Below, piece by piece: positions 37,570 through 46,970 of a stretch of DNA of 64,000 nucleotides (positions within the stretch are counted from its first letter, which is position 1; every line of letters starts with the position of its first letter). A program made the translations under genes and the position numbers. Source of the stretch: Marinomonas aquiplantarum (lineage in GTDB: Bacteria; Pseudomonadota; Gammaproteobacteria; Pseudomonadales; Marinomonadaceae); NCBI RefSeq assembly GCF_003314975.1, contig NZ_QNRF01000013.1, positions 1 to 64,000 on the forward strand, given 5' to 3'. The notes under the pieces were generated by a model, which was not told the DNA's origin, searched no databases, and was given only the letters and a program-made list of their open reading frames with translations.

Positions 37570-38748
37570 TTGACCGAAGTCGGCTTGTTCCTAGTATTGT
37601 TTGTCGCACTCTTTGTCGGTTGGACAATGGGGCGTAAAACGCCGACTAAAAAAAACAGCCCTCTTAAAAAATCCATTCCTAACGATTACTTTCGTGGTTT
37701 AAATCATTTACTAAATGATCAGCACAGCGAAGCCATTGACGCTTTTGTTGACTCTTTGGAAGTTAATTCAGAAACCTTTGATATTCACTTAACCCTTGGC
37801 AACTTATTTCGTAAGAAAGGTGAGATTCAAAAAGCCATTAACATTCACCAGAATCTATTAGCCCGTCCTGAAATCTCTCAACGAGAAATGCGCATGGTGC
37901 AACTTGAGCTTGCCAGTGACTTTATGTCGGCGGGTTTATTGGACCGAGCTGGACGTTTGCTGCTGAATATGGCTTCAACCGCCAGAAAAAGTGAGTTTCA
38001 ACCGAAGATTCTTACCTTGTTAGTGGATTTGTATGAGTTTGAACAAAGCTGGGACAAAGCCATTCAAATTGGCTCAGAGTTGGTCAAAGAGACGGCCAGC
38101 AAAAAAGAGATAAAACGGTTAGGGCATTTTCATTGTGAAATGGCGCAAGAGCTGCAAAAGAAAGAGCAATGGAAGCCAGCCTACCAAGAATACAAACAGG
38201 CCTTAGAGGTGGATCCTAGTTGCGTTCGCGCCAGTATTGGTGCCGCGGATGTATTGAAAAAACAAAACCGCTATCGAGATGCCATTAAAGAGCTTAAGCA
38301 TGCTGCAGAACAGGACAGTGATTTTGTGTCTGTGATTATTCCGCAACTAAAAGAATGCTATCAGAGAATCTGGGGTAGCGGCGGATACATCAAATTTTTA
38401 CAAGAACAGAATGAGAAGAAACCTTCCACCACCTTGATCATGGCGTTGGTCGAACATTATATGGAAAATGACCGTGAATACGCGGAGATGTTTCTCGTCG
38501 AACAGTTAAGAAAACACCCTACGATTAAAGGCTTTAAAGAGCTGATCAACATACAGATAGCCGACTCTCAAGGTTATAACCAGCAGCATTTATCGGTTCT
38601 GTATGAGTTGATTGATCAGTTGGTTCAGGCCAAACATAAGTATCAATGTCGCCAGTGTGGTTTTTCAGGCCATCAACTGCATTGGCAATGCCCGAGCTGT
38701 AAAACCTGGGGTGTTGTGAAACCCATTCATGGTTTAGAAGGCGAATAA
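37570..38748 (+). CDS. lapB: LapB (YciM) tetratricopeptide and rubredoxin-type protein
   Basis: A 392-residue protein. An N-terminal helix (about residues 3-18) anchors it; TPR repeats follow over about 45-330, and a rubredoxin-like zinc site near 360-377 (CRQCGF and CPSCKTWG) ends it. LapB recruits the FtsH protease to LpxC. The start is TTG 37570, supported by AAGGAG at 37556-37561 and by the match of the anchor. ATG starts only appear after the helix. Confidence 0.92.
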   Translation: MTEVGLFLVLFVALFVGWTMGRKTPTKKNSPLKKSIPNDYFRGLNHLLNDQHSEAIDAFVDSLEVNSETFDIHLTLGNLFRKKGEIQKAINIHQNLLARPEISQREMRMVQLELASDFMSAGLLDRAGRLLLNMASTARKSEFQPKILTLLVDLYEFEQSWDKAIQIGSELVKETASKKEIKRLGHFHCEMAQELQKKEQWKPAYQEYKQALEVDPSCVRASIGAADVLKKQNRYRDAIKELKHAAEQDSDFVSVIIPQLKECYQRIWGSGGYIKFLQEQNEKKPSTTLIMALVEHYMENDREYAEMFLVEQLRKHPTIKGFKELINIQIADSQGYNQQHLSVLYELIDQLVQAKHKYQCRQCGFSGHQLHWQCPSCKTWGVVKPIHGLEGE

Positions 38749-38825
38749 AGTCGCTTTTGAAGCCACTAAGTTACTAGAAAGATACGACAAGTACCTTTGC
38801 TTGTCACAGCATAAGAGGACACTAA

Positions 38826-39527
38826 ATGAGCTGCCAATCCCCAATCGTAGTTGCCCTAGATTTTCCAACCATGGCGCAATCTATCGAGATGGCAAAGCGA
38901 CTTGATCCGAACCAATGTCGAGTTAAAGTCGGTAAAGAATTATTCACCACGTCTGGCCCAGCCATTTTAGAGGAATTGCATAAATTAAATTTTGAGATTT
39001 TTCTCGATTTAAAATTTCACGACATTCCAAATACCGTTGCCAATGCTGTCAGTGTGGCTGCCAAATCGGGAGTGTGGATGGTGAATGTACACGCGTCTGG
39101 TGGCCGTCGAATGATGGAAGCCTCCGCGAATGCGTTACAGCAGTTGCCAGATCAAAACACCTTATTGATTGCTGTGACCGTATTAACCAGCATGGATCAG
39201 TCTGATTTAAGCGAAATCGGTATTGATTTGACGCCAGAACAGCATGTGAAACGTTTGGCGGCATTAGCAAAATCCTCTGGAATGGATGGTGTTGTTTGCT
39301 CGGCGCAAGAGTCACAGATGCTATCCTCCGAATTGGGTAAAGACTTTGTGTTGGTCACCCCTGGTATTCGTCCAGCTGGCTCTGATCAAGGTGATCAGAA
39401 ACGTATTATGACGCCAGCCGAAGCTATGGTAGCTGGCAGTCATTATCTTGTTGTTGGGCGTCCAATCACGCAAGCAGCGGATCCAATGGCGGTGTTAACA
39501 GAAGTGAATCAGAGCTTAGGGCTTTAA
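38826..39527 (+). CDS. pyrF: Orotidine 5'-phosphate decarboxylase
   Basis: A 233-residue TIM-barrel enzyme, last step of UMP synthesis. The catalytic Lys/Asp tetrad is seen in VKVGKELF and FLDLKFHDIPNTV. TPGIRPAGSDQGDQKR is the phosphate loop. It follows lapB in the order conserved in the phylum and ends at a strong terminator. Confidence 0.96.
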   Translation: MSCQSPIVVALDFPTMAQSIEMAKRLDPNQCRVKVGKELFTTSGPAILEELHKLNFEIFLDLKFHDIPNTVANAVSVAAKSGVWMVNVHASGGRRMMEASANALQQLPDQNTLLIAVTVLTSMDQSDLSEIGIDLTPEQHVKRLAALAKSSGMDGVVCSAQESQMLSSELGKDFVLVTPGIRPAGSDQGDQKRIMTPAEAMVAGSHYLVVGRPITQAADPMAVLTEVNQSLGL

Positions 39528-39574
39528 ACGACTGTTCAACACATCTTGAAGTTCGATAAAAAAGCTTTTACTCT

Positions 39575-39617
39575 AAAACCGCTCACTGATTAAAATCTAA
39601 TCAGTGAGCGGTTTTTT
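39575..39617 (+). terminator. Terminator after pyrF
   Basis: AAAACCGCTCACTGATTA (39575-39592) pairs with 39598-39615 over 18 bp and runs into T residues. Confidence 0.85.
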
Positions 39618-39657
39618 ATTGGCATGATGCCAGTGTTAACTTGAAAAGGATCTTTAT

Positions 39658-39966
39658 ATGAAAACCCTACTAAAAAAGCTCGGTTCGAGTATTGCTTATT
39701 GTGTTGTCACCCTTTCTTTGTGTTTTTCGACATTGCTCATGGCGGCTTCGCCTTTGGATATTAATATTGGTACCGCGGATCAGTTTGCGGCAATTATGTC
39801 GGGAGTCGGTCAGAAAAAAGCGGAAGCCATAGTGGCTTACCGTGAAGCCAATGGGCCCTTTACGTCTGTTGATCAATTGGTTGAAGTAAAAGGCATTGGT
39901 CATGCCTTATTGCAGCGTAATAGGGCGCTTATCCAAGTGTCTGAAGTGACAGAAGAGGCGCAGTAG
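39658..39966 (+). CDS. ComEA-type helix-hairpin-helix protein
   Basis: A 102-residue secreted HhH protein. The first ~30 residues are a signal peptide (cleavage near LLMAASP). The rest is one ComEA helix-hairpin-helix domain (INIGTADQFAAIMSGVGQKK ... GPFTSVDQLVEVKGIG). Such proteins bind DNA in the periplasm and help pull it in during natural transformation. No other com genes are near. Substituting for ComEA is probable but not shown. Confidence 0.88.
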   Translation: MKTLLKKLGSSIAYCVVTLSLCFSTLLMAASPLDINIGTADQFAAIMSGVGQKKAEAIVAYREANGPFTSVDQLVEVKGIGHALLQRNRALIQVSEVTEEAQ

Positions 39967-39989
39967 CGTGTCTTTCAGGGTGAGTGCCT

Positions 39990-41726
39990 TTACTCACCCT
40001 GATGTTGTGCTTCGATAGGATGGCTTAATGCTTGTATGGCCTGATGTTGAGTTAAAAATATCTGTCCTGTTAAGTTTGTTATTAAGGTTGACTGGCGAAG
40101 TTTGTCCATCACAGGCCCTTTTATTTCCGAGAAATGCAGTGTTACTCCAGCTGAGTTAAGGCGATCAGAAATGGTTTCTAAACTGTCTAGCGCACTGGCA
40201 TCAATCATGTTTACCGCACTGCACATCAGCACAATGTGTTTCACATCTTTTTGTTGGGCAATGAGGCTCAACACATAATCTTCTAATACTCTCGCATTGG
40301 CAAAGAAAAGGTTTTCATCGATTCGGATGGTGACAATGTTAGGAGTCGTTTCAACTTGATAGCGTTGAACATTACGAAAATGCTCAGTGCCTGGGACACG
40401 GCCGACCACGGCGATATGAGGATGGCTGGTGTGCCACAGGAAAAACAATAAGGACAGGCTAATGCCGACGATGATGCCAGTTTCCATACCAACAAATAAC
40501 ACCACGAAAAAGGTCGCCGCTAAAGCTAAGGCTTCTTGTTTGGAAAAGTGATAAATGCGAATGAAATCTTTTACATCGACCAACTGTAAAATCGCCACAA
40601 TAATACTGGCAGCCAGAACCGCATTGGGTAGGTAATAAAAAAGTGGCGTTAAAAAGAACAACACAAGCAGCATGAATAAAGCGGTTAGAATTCCGGCCAT
40701 CGGCGTTTTGGCGCCAGCACTGGTGTTGACCACGGTACGAGAAAAGCCTCCCGTTACAGGAAAAGCCCCGCTTAAGGCGGAAGCGATGTTAGCGGCGCCT
40801 AAGCCAAATAATTCTTGGTTAGGTTGAATGTCTTCTTTACGTTTGGCGGCAAAGGATTGTGCGACTGACACCGAACCGACAAATCCCACCACACTGATTA
40901 AAAATGCCCCGGGCAGTAAAGCCCATAAGGTGTCTGTTTCTAGGCTGGTGAAGTCAATAGAAGGCAAGGCTAGATGAATCTGACCAACGATTTTAACGCC
41001 TTGTTGATCCAGTGACAGCAAGGCCACACACACAGTGGTAAGTACCACTACCAAAACTGGACCGGCTTTGCTCAGTAAGTTGGCGGTTTCAGACGATAGT
41101 CCCAGCGTTTTTAAGATTTTACTTAGGTATTTTTTAAAAAAGACTAATAAACCAACCACCAAGCTACTGATGATGAATGTTGGCAAATTAATCTCATCGG
41201 CGTGACGCAGCATGTCTTGGGTGAGTTCAATCAGGTTATTGCCATGCGCCTGAATACCCAGCAGATGTTTGAGCTGGCCAACCGCAATCAAGATGGCTGA
41301 GGCACTGATAAAACCAGAGATAACAGGGTGACTTAATAAATTGGTCAAAAAGCCCATTTTTAATAGGCTCATTAATACTAGAAAGACCCCTGATACAAAC
41401 GCCAATAGAATGGCCAAGCTAACGTAAGCATCGCTGCCGGGCATGGCCAAAGGCAAAATAACAGAGGCTGTCACCATTGATGTAATGGCGACAGGGCCTA
41501 CTGCTAAACTACGGCTGGTGCCCAGTAAGGAATAGACAATGGATGGCAATATACTGGCATATAAGCCCAAATAAGCGGGAAGTCCGGCCAGTATGGCATA
41601 GCCCATACTTTGTGGTATCAGCAAAATAGTCGCAATAAAACTGGCCATGCCGTCTGTGGCAAGGTCCTTACGAGAATACTGTCTTAACCATGCCATGGCA
41701 GGTAAGCCGCGACCCAATATTTTCAT
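39990..41726 (-). CDS. SulP-family anion transporter with STAS domain
   Basis: A 578-residue membrane transporter. About 12 hydrophobic segments cover residues 20-420; a SulP signature (PQSMGYAILAGLPAYLGLYA) is near the N-terminus. A STAS domain fills about 440-560 (ENLFFANARVLEDYV, HIVLMCSAVNMIDASALDSL). It starts 8 bp after the stop of the persulfide-dioxygenase-like gene, so they form an operon. SulP proteins move sulfate, bicarbonate or other anions; here sulfite or sulfate is likely given the neighbour. Confidence 0.88.
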   Translation of the reverse strand: MKILGRGLPAMAWLRQYSRKDLATDGMASFIATILLIPQSMGYAILAGLPAYLGLYASILPSIVYSLLGTSRSLAVGPVAITSMVTASVILPLAMPGSDAYVSLAILLAFVSGVFLVLMSLLKMGFLTNLLSHPVISGFISASAILIAVGQLKHLLGIQAHGNNLIELTQDMLRHADEINLPTFIISSLVVGLLVFFKKYLSKILKTLGLSSETANLLSKAGPVLVVVLTTVCVALLSLDQQGVKIVGQIHLALPSIDFTSLETDTLWALLPGAFLISVVGFVGSVSVAQSFAAKRKEDIQPNQELFGLGAANIASALSGAFPVTGGFSRTVVNTSAGAKTPMAGILTALFMLLVLFFLTPLFYYLPNAVLAASIIVAILQLVDVKDFIRIYHFSKQEALALAATFFVVLFVGMETGIIVGISLSLLFFLWHTSHPHIAVVGRVPGTEHFRNVQRYQVETTPNIVTIRIDENLFFANARVLEDYVLSLIAQQKDVKHIVLMCSAVNMIDASALDSLETISDRLNSAGVTLHFSEIKGPVMDKLRQSTLITNLTGQIFLTQHQAIQALSHPIEAQHQGE

Positions 41727-41734
41727 CCTAGTCC

Positions 41735-42616
41735 TTATTTGAGGTTGATAGGGGTTTTAATATAGCGCACACCATTTTCTTCTTCTGGTGGCAAATGCCC
41801 CGCGCGCATATTCACCTGTACACTTGGCCAGATCAGCTTTGGCATGCTGAGTGTGGCATCTTTGGTGTTACGCATTTCACAAAATGCATCTTCAGAAATG
41901 CCAGTATGAATGTGTTGATTATGGTTTTTTTGTTCGCCTACTGTGGTTTCCCACGCATATACGTCTCGGTTTGGTGCTTTATAGTCGTGACACATGAAAA
42001 GGCGTGTCTCGTCAGGTAGAGCAAAGATTTTTTGGATAGAACGGTACAAGGTATTGGCATTCCCTCCCGGAAAATCACAGCGCGCTGTTCCAAAGTCTGG
42101 CATAAACAAGGTATCACCAACAAATGCTGCGTCTGCAATCAGATAAGTCAAACAGGCAGGGGTGTGTCCAGGAGTATGTAGAATGCGAATGTTGTTCTCT
42201 CCAAGAGGCAAACTGTCTTGCTCATTTACTAATAAATCGAATTGCGAACCGTCACGACGAAACTCGGCTTCGACATTTAGGATTTTTGAGAAGGTGGCTT
42301 GCACTTGAGTAATTTGATCGCCAATGACAATTTTGCCTCCCAAGGTTTTTTGCAGGTAGGGCGCGGCAGAAAGGTGGTCGGCATGAACGTGGGTTTCTAG
42401 CAACCAATCGAGTTGAAGCTGGTGTTGTTTTATATAGTCAATGATGGCATCGGCAGATTGAGTGTCTGTGGTGCCGGCTGCATGATCATAGTCCAATACG
42501 GAGTCAATAATGACGCATCGCTTAGTGGCTAAGTCCGTGACTACATAAGAGACTGTGAAGGTTGCTTCATCAAAGAAAGCTTCTATTTGAATGTCGGATT
42601 GTGTTTTCGTATTCAT
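41735..42616 (-). CDS. Metallo-beta-lactamase-fold hydrolase, persulfide dioxygenase-like
   Basis: A 293-residue MBL-fold protein. Metal ligands appear in THVHADHLSAAPYLQ, HTPGHTPACLTYL and VGDTLFMPDFGTARCDF. The DFGTARCDFPGG segment and MPKLIWPSVQVNMR tail suit the ETHE1/Blh-type persulfide dioxygenase group, which oxidises glutathione persulfide to sulfite. It precedes the SulP gene, which could then export the sulfite. Start at 42616 chosen because AGAGAGG is nine bases upstream; 42622 is the alternative. Possible FNR box in the upstream region. Confidence 0.8.
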   Translation of the reverse strand: MNTKTQSDIQIEAFFDEATFTVSYVVTDLATKRCVIIDSVLDYDHAAGTTDTQSADAIIDYIKQHQLQLDWLLETHVHADHLSAAPYLQKTLGGKIVIGDQITQVQATFSKILNVEAEFRRDGSQFDLLVNEQDSLPLGENNIRILHTPGHTPACLTYLIADAAFVGDTLFMPDFGTARCDFPGGNANTLYRSIQKIFALPDETRLFMCHDYKAPNRDVYAWETTVGEQKNHNQHIHTGISEDAFCEMRNTKDATLSMPKLIWPSVQVNMRAGHLPPEEENGVRYIKTPINLK

Positions 42617-42720
42617 CGTCATAAACCTCTCTGGGTTATAAGTATATTTCATTATGTTATATATGACCATTAAATTAGTAAAGTCTAATGTAGTGTTGAT
42701 TTGTGGAAACATCGTGGACT

Positions 42721-42734
42721 TTGATCTTAATCAA
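42721..42734. promoter_or_regulatory. FNR/Anr-type box between the sulfur operon and uvrB
   Basis: TTGATCTTAATCAA is an exact match to the FNR consensus TTGAT-N4-ATCAA. It lies about 105 bp before the persulfide-dioxygenase-like gene and about 85 bp before uvrB. The sulfur operon is the more plausible target. A site of this length can occur by chance. Confidence 0.45.
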
Positions 42735-42819
42735 TCAAAGTCGGTTAGAGGAAACACCAGACGAGCGAGGGAATTTTTGCTAATCTATCGAATTGATTTT
42801 TAAGCTTAGGAACAAAGTC

Positions 42820-44844
42820 GTGTCGCAAGAGTTTCAAGTTGTCTCATCTTATTCGCCGGCTGGCGATCAGCCAAAAGCCATTGAAAAATTGGTGCAAGGG
42901 GTTGAAGCTGGCTTGGCTCACCAGACCTTATTAGGGGTCACCGGTTCCGGTAAAACTTATACCGTGGCGAACGTTATTTCTCAGGTGAAACGTCCGACCA
43001 TTATCATGGCGCACAACAAAACTTTAGCAGCGCAATTGTACGGAGAGTTTAAAGAATTTTTTCCTCACAACGCCGTCGAGTATTTTGTTTCTTATTATGA
43101 TTACTATCAGCCAGAAGCGTACGTGGCGGCGTCGGATACCTTTATCGAGAAAGATGCCTCAGTCAACGAACACATAGAACAAATGCGTCTTTCTGCCACC
43201 AAGGCGTTATTGGAACGGGAAGACGTTATCATCGTTGCGACCGTGTCGGCGATTTACGGTTTGGGGGATCCTCAATCCTATTTAAAAATGATGTTGCATC
43301 TGGATCGTGGTGATCGAATTGATCAGCGTGCGGTACTGCGTCGTTTGGCAGAGCTGCAATACAGTCGTAATGATCTAGTGTTGGAACGTGGCAACTTTCG
43401 TGTACGTGGGGATGTTATTGAAGTTTTTCCAGCGGATTCCGAGGACACGGCCATTCGCATTGAATTGTTTGATGACGAAGTCGAGAACTTGTCTTTTATT
43501 GATCCTTTGACCAATAAAACTTTGCGCAAAGTACCACGGGTGACGATTTACCCTAAAACTCACTATGTGACGCCGAGAGAAACCATTGAAGGCGCAATCG
43601 ATCGAATTAAGGTAGAACTGGATCAGCGTCTTGAACAGCTTAAATCTCTGAACAAGTTGGTTGAATTACAACGCCTAGAACAGCGCACGCGTTACGATTT
43701 GGAAATGATGCAAGAGCTAGGTTACTGTTCAGGTATCGAAAACTATTCGCGTTATTTGTCTGGCCGAGAAGAAGGCGCGCCACCACCGACCTTGTTTGAT
43801 TATCTGCCCGCCAATGCCTTGTTGGTTGTGGATGAATCCCACGTCACTGTGTCGCAAATTGGCGCTATGTACAAAGGTGACCGATCTCGTAAAGAAAACT
43901 TAGTGGAATACGGCTTCCGTTTGCCATCGGCGTTAGACAACCGACCGATGCGCTTTGAAGAATGGGAGCAGATCAAGCCGCAAACCATCTTTGTGTCCGC
44001 GACACCAGGCAAGTACGAAGAAGAACATCAGGATTGGGTAGTCGAGCAAATTGTGCGTCCGACAGGCTTGATTGATCCAGAGTTGGAAGTTCGGCCTGTG
44101 TCCACGCAAGTGGATGACTTGTTGTCGGAAATCAACAAACGCACTGTTATTGGCGAGCGAGTGTTGGTCACAACGTTAACCAAACGCATGGCGGAAGATT
44201 TAACCGACTACCTAAATGATCACGGGGTTCGTGTCCGTTATTTGCACTCTGATATCGACACCGTAGAGCGGGTTGAGATCATTCGAGATTTACGTCTGGG
44301 TGAGTTTGATGTGCTGGTGGGAATCAACTTGCTACGAGAAGGTCTGGATATTCCAGAAGTAAGTCTGGTGGCTATTTTAGATGCGGATAAAGAAGGTTTC
44401 TTACGTTCCGAACGTTCTTTGATTCAGACCATTGGTCGAGCGGCGCGTAATGTAAACGGTAAAGCCATTTTATACGCAGATAGAATCACAGGATCTATGG
44501 AACGTGCCATCAGTGAGACCGAACGTCGTCGAGAGAAGCAACAGGCTCACAATGCTAAGCACGGTATTACACCGACAGGGATTAATAAATCGGTGGAAGA
44601 CATCTTAGAAGGCGCGTACAACCCAGGGGCTGGGAAGCGTGGTAATAAGACCAAGAAAGTCGCAGAAACCGCGAAAGAGTACCAAGTGGAAAGCATGGAT
44701 GACGTGGCACAAGTGCGTAAAGCTATGATCCAGCTGCAAAAAGAAATGATACAAGCATCAGAAGAGCTGAAGTTTGAATTGGCCGCAGGCTATCGTGACC
44801 AGATTCGTGTCTTACAGAAAAAACTGAAAGACGTCGGCGAATAG
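42820..44844 (+). CDS. uvrB: Excinuclease ABC subunit B
   Basis: A 674-residue UvrB, damage-verifying helicase of nucleotide excision repair. It opens with [17 protein letters not shown]; Walker A is in [10 protein letters not shown], the beta-hairpin region is [15 protein letters not shown] follows, and a UVR domain ends the protein. GTG 42820 is selected because AGGA (42808-42811) is placed correctly; the frame is open back to TTG 42793. No CTGT-N8-ACAG LexA box lies in the 200 bp upstream, unlike E. coli uvrB. Confidence 0.95.
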   Translation: MSQEFQVVSSYSPAGDQPKAIEKLVQGVEAGLAHQTLLGVTGSGKTYTVANVISQVKRPTIIMAHNKTLAAQLYGEFKEFFPHNAVEYFVSYYDYYQPEAYVAASDTFIEKDASVNEHIEQMRLSATKALLEREDVIIVATVSAIYGLGDPQSYLKMMLHLDRGDRIDQRAVLRRLAELQYSRNDLVLERGNFRVRGDVIEVFPADSEDTAIRIELFDDEVENLSFIDPLTNKTLRKVPRVTIYPKTHYVTPRETIEGAIDRIKVELDQRLEQLKSLNKLVELQRLEQRTRYDLEMMQELGYCSGIENYSRYLSGREEGAPPPTLFDYLPANALLVVDESHVTVSQIGAMYKGDRSRKENLVEYGFRLPSALDNRPMRFEEWEQIKPQTIFVSATPGKYEEEHQDWVVEQIVRPTGLIDPELEVRPVSTQVDDLLSEINKRTVIGERVLVTTLTKRMAEDLTDYLNDHGVRVRYLHSDIDTVERVEIIRDLRLGEFDVLVGINLLREGLDIPEVSLVAILDADKEGFLRSERSLIQTIGRAARNVNGKAILYADRITGSMERAISETERRREKQQAHNAKHGITPTGINKSVEDILEGAYNPGAGKRGNKTKKVAETAKEYQVESMDDVAQVRKAMIQLQKEMIQASEELKFELAAGYRDQIRVLQKKLKDVGE

Positions 44845-44872
44845 TAACGCATTTACGATCAGAGGTGAGTTG

Positions 44873-45061
44873 ATGGCGATTACCTTGAGAAATTACAACA
44901 TAGTTCGAGTGATTGATAATGGTGTGATCGTCAACTGCACCGTCATTGAAATGTGTTACGATTTTGCCTTGGTGAAATTTCGGGACAAGAAATACAAGGT
45001 GCCGTATCACCTGATTGATGAAGTCATTGGTCACGAATTGCTGGTTCCCCTCGAGGCCTAA
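44873..45061 (+). CDS. Conserved-looking 62-aa protein of unknown function
   Basis: Begins at ATG 44873 (GAGGTGAG upstream) with MAITLRNYNIVRVIDNGVIV, a small beta-rich domain without membrane segments; ends HELLVPLEA. It follows uvrB by 28 bp and precedes tRNA-Val. I do not recognise the family. The balanced codon use and ribosome binding site support a real gene. Confidence 0.55.
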   Translation: MAITLRNYNIVRVIDNGVIVNCTVIEMCYDFALVKFRDKKYKVPYHLIDEVIGHELLVPLEA

Positions 45062-45101
45062 AAGCAATTCACGAAAAGACTAAAAAAGTGCACAAGAAAG
45101 C

Positions 45102-45129
45102 TTGTCAAACGTAAAGTGCTGCGTATAAT
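45102..45129 (+). promoter_or_regulatory. Promoter of tRNA-Val
   Basis: TTGTCA at 45102-45107 and TATAAT at 45124-45129, 16 bp apart. Transcription would start about 7 bp after the -10, some 9 bp before the mature tRNA. Confidence 0.6.
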
Positions 45130-45144
45130 AGCCAACACTTTTTT

Positions 45145-45221
<77 letters not shown>

Positions 45222-45251
45222 GAATTTATGCTTACTCCTCAGTAAGTTACG

Positions 45252-45279
45252 AAAGCCGAACCCAGTGTTCGGCTTTTTT
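45252..45279 (+). terminator. Terminator after tRNA-Val
   Basis: AAAGCCGAAC (45252-45261) pairs with GTTCGGCTTT (45267-45276), continuing in T residues. Confidence 0.75.
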
Positions 45280-45427
45280 GTATCTAATTTTGGCCCATTT
45301 GTGTCCCAAGTTACTTAAAATTGGTGAAAATGGTGACCTTTACCCTGTTTTTCTGGTGATATACCTAGTAAAAAAACTGTAGTAGTCTTTACTATCATTA
45401 GACTGTTGTTTTATAAGGGATGTATTT

Positions 45428-46912
45428 GTGGCTGAAAAAGTACTTTTTTCATGGATTGGTGAAACAGACTTAAGGGCTGCTTCCTCTGATACGCCATTAG
45501 ATGCTCCTATATCATCTACGCTATCCAAATGTTCTTTTGATCGCGTTATTCTTCTTTGCTCATATCCTAAAGCCAGAAGCATCCCATACATCGAGTGGCT
45601 GAAGCGCAAAACATCTGATGTAATAGAGAGTTATCAAGAAACATTAGTCTCTCCTGTTGATTTTGAGGCTATATTCCATGTTACAGATAAGCATCTAAGC
45701 GCTTTTAAAACTATAAACGCTGATATCTCTATTCTATTGAGTCCTGGCACGCCTGCCATGCAAGCTATTTGGATTTTGTTAGGGAAAACGAAGTATTCTG
45801 CTCGTTTTTATCAATCCAGCAAAGAACAAGGCGTACAAGAGGTAAAAATACCTTTTGACATTTCTGCTGAATACACACCGCTAGCCACCAAGCTAACCAA
45901 CACACAACTCACAGAGCTTAGCAATGATGGTGTGAGTTCCAGTGCAGCGTTTGAAAATATTATTACCCAAAACCCAGTAATGCAGCGTTTAAAGCATCAA
46001 GCAGAAATTCTTGCTAAGCGTGAAGTACCTGTCTTGATTCAAGGCGAAACAGGGACGGGGAAAGAGTTGTTCGCAAGAGCCATTCACAATGCCAGTGCAC
46101 GTGCAGACAAGCCGTTTGTGTCCGTGAACTGTGGTGCGTTTCCTACTGAGCTGGTTGATTCCATGCTCTTTGGTCATAAAAGAGGTGCGTTCACAGGAGC
46201 AAACAGCGACCACCAAGGCTTTTTCCAACAAGCGAATGGCGGCACCTTATTTTTAGACGAATTTGGTGAGCTAGAGCCTTTTGTTCAAGTTCGATTACTT
46301 AGAGCGTTGCAAGAAGGGGAGGTCACTCCAGTTGGCGCAATGAAAAGCCAACACGTTGATGTGCGAGTGATCTGCGCAACTCATAAAGATCTGATGCAAG
46401 CAATAAGCGAAGGCACATTTCGAGAAGACTTGTTTTATCGAATCGCCATTGGCGTGCTATCACTGCCTCCTTTGCGAGAGCGGCAGGGTGATATGCTACT
46501 GCTTATCGAACAAATGTTAGACGCTCTTATACTGCAAGATTCCTTACTAAAAGGTAAGAAATTTTCCGTAATTGCGAAGAGTGCTTTGCTTAACCACACC
46601 TGGCCGGGCAATATTCGAGAGCTAAAATCCACCATATTAAGAGCATCGCTATGGGGTAGTGGTGACATCATCACGGCAGAAGACATACAACAAGCCTTCT
46701 TCAAATACCCAGATAAAAACACCAACTTGTTAGAAAAGGACGTCTCTCAAGGTATTGATATTCAAAATATTATTTCGGAAGTGGTCGGTGATTACATACC
46801 TAAGGCCCTGCAAGTGGCGCAGGGCAAAAAGGCGAAAGCAGCGGAGCTACTTGGTTTAAATAATCACCAAACACTCGATAACTGGATTAAAAAGCACAAC
46901 GTAAAATTGTGA
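45428..46912 (+). CDS. CARF/RtcR-like sigma-54-dependent activator
   Basis: A 494-residue regulator. Residues about 1-170 resemble the CARF-type sensor of RtcR: VLFSWIGETDLRAA at the start and ILLSPGTPAMQAIWILLG near 102 (the small-residue/Thr ligand loop). Residues about 185-410 are a sigma-54 AAA+ domain with GETGTGKE (Walker A, about 205), GAFTGA near 253 (sigma-54 contact) and FLDEFGEL (Walker B, about 275). The last ~40 residues are a Fis-type HTH. GTG 45428 follows AAGGGA. In RtcR the CARF domain responds to RNA-derived ligands. It probably activates the two sigma-54 promoters downstream (46926 and 53423). Ligand unknown. Confidence 0.85.
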   Translation: MAEKVLFSWIGETDLRAASSDTPLDAPISSTLSKCSFDRVILLCSYPKARSIPYIEWLKRKTSDVIESYQETLVSPVDFEAIFHVTDKHLSAFKTINADISILLSPGTPAMQAIWILLGKTKYSARFYQSSKEQGVQEVKIPFDISAEYTPLATKLTNTQLTELSNDGVSSSAAFENIITQNPVMQRLKHQAEILAKREVPVLIQGETGTGKELFARAIHNASARADKPFVSVNCGAFPTELVDSMLFGHKRGAFTGANSDHQGFFQQANGGTLFLDEFGELEPFVQVRLLRALQEGEVTPVGAMKSQHVDVRVICATHKDLMQAISEGTFREDLFYRIAIGVLSLPPLRERQGDMLLLIEQMLDALILQDSLLKGKKFSVIAKSALLNHTWPGNIRELKSTILRASLWGSGDIITAEDIQQAFFKYPDKNTNLLEKDVSQGIDIQNIISEVVGDYIPKALQVAQGKKAKAAELLGLNNHQTLDNWIKKHNVKL

Positions 46913-46925
46913 TGTAACTAAAACT

Positions 46926-46940
46926 TGGCACATTGCTCGC
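46926..46940 (+). promoter_or_regulatory. Sigma-54 promoter of the hsd operon
   Basis: TGGCACATTGCTCGC matches the -24/-12 consensus TGGCAC-N5-TTGC with one mismatch; GG and GC are in the required register (11 bp between). It starts 14 bp after the activator's stop. Transcription would begin near 46952, about 20 bp before the hsdR start. The same pattern with the same TCGC occurs at 53423. Confidence 0.7.
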
Positions 46941-46970
46941 AATAGCGTTGTTATGGAAAAAATATTATTT

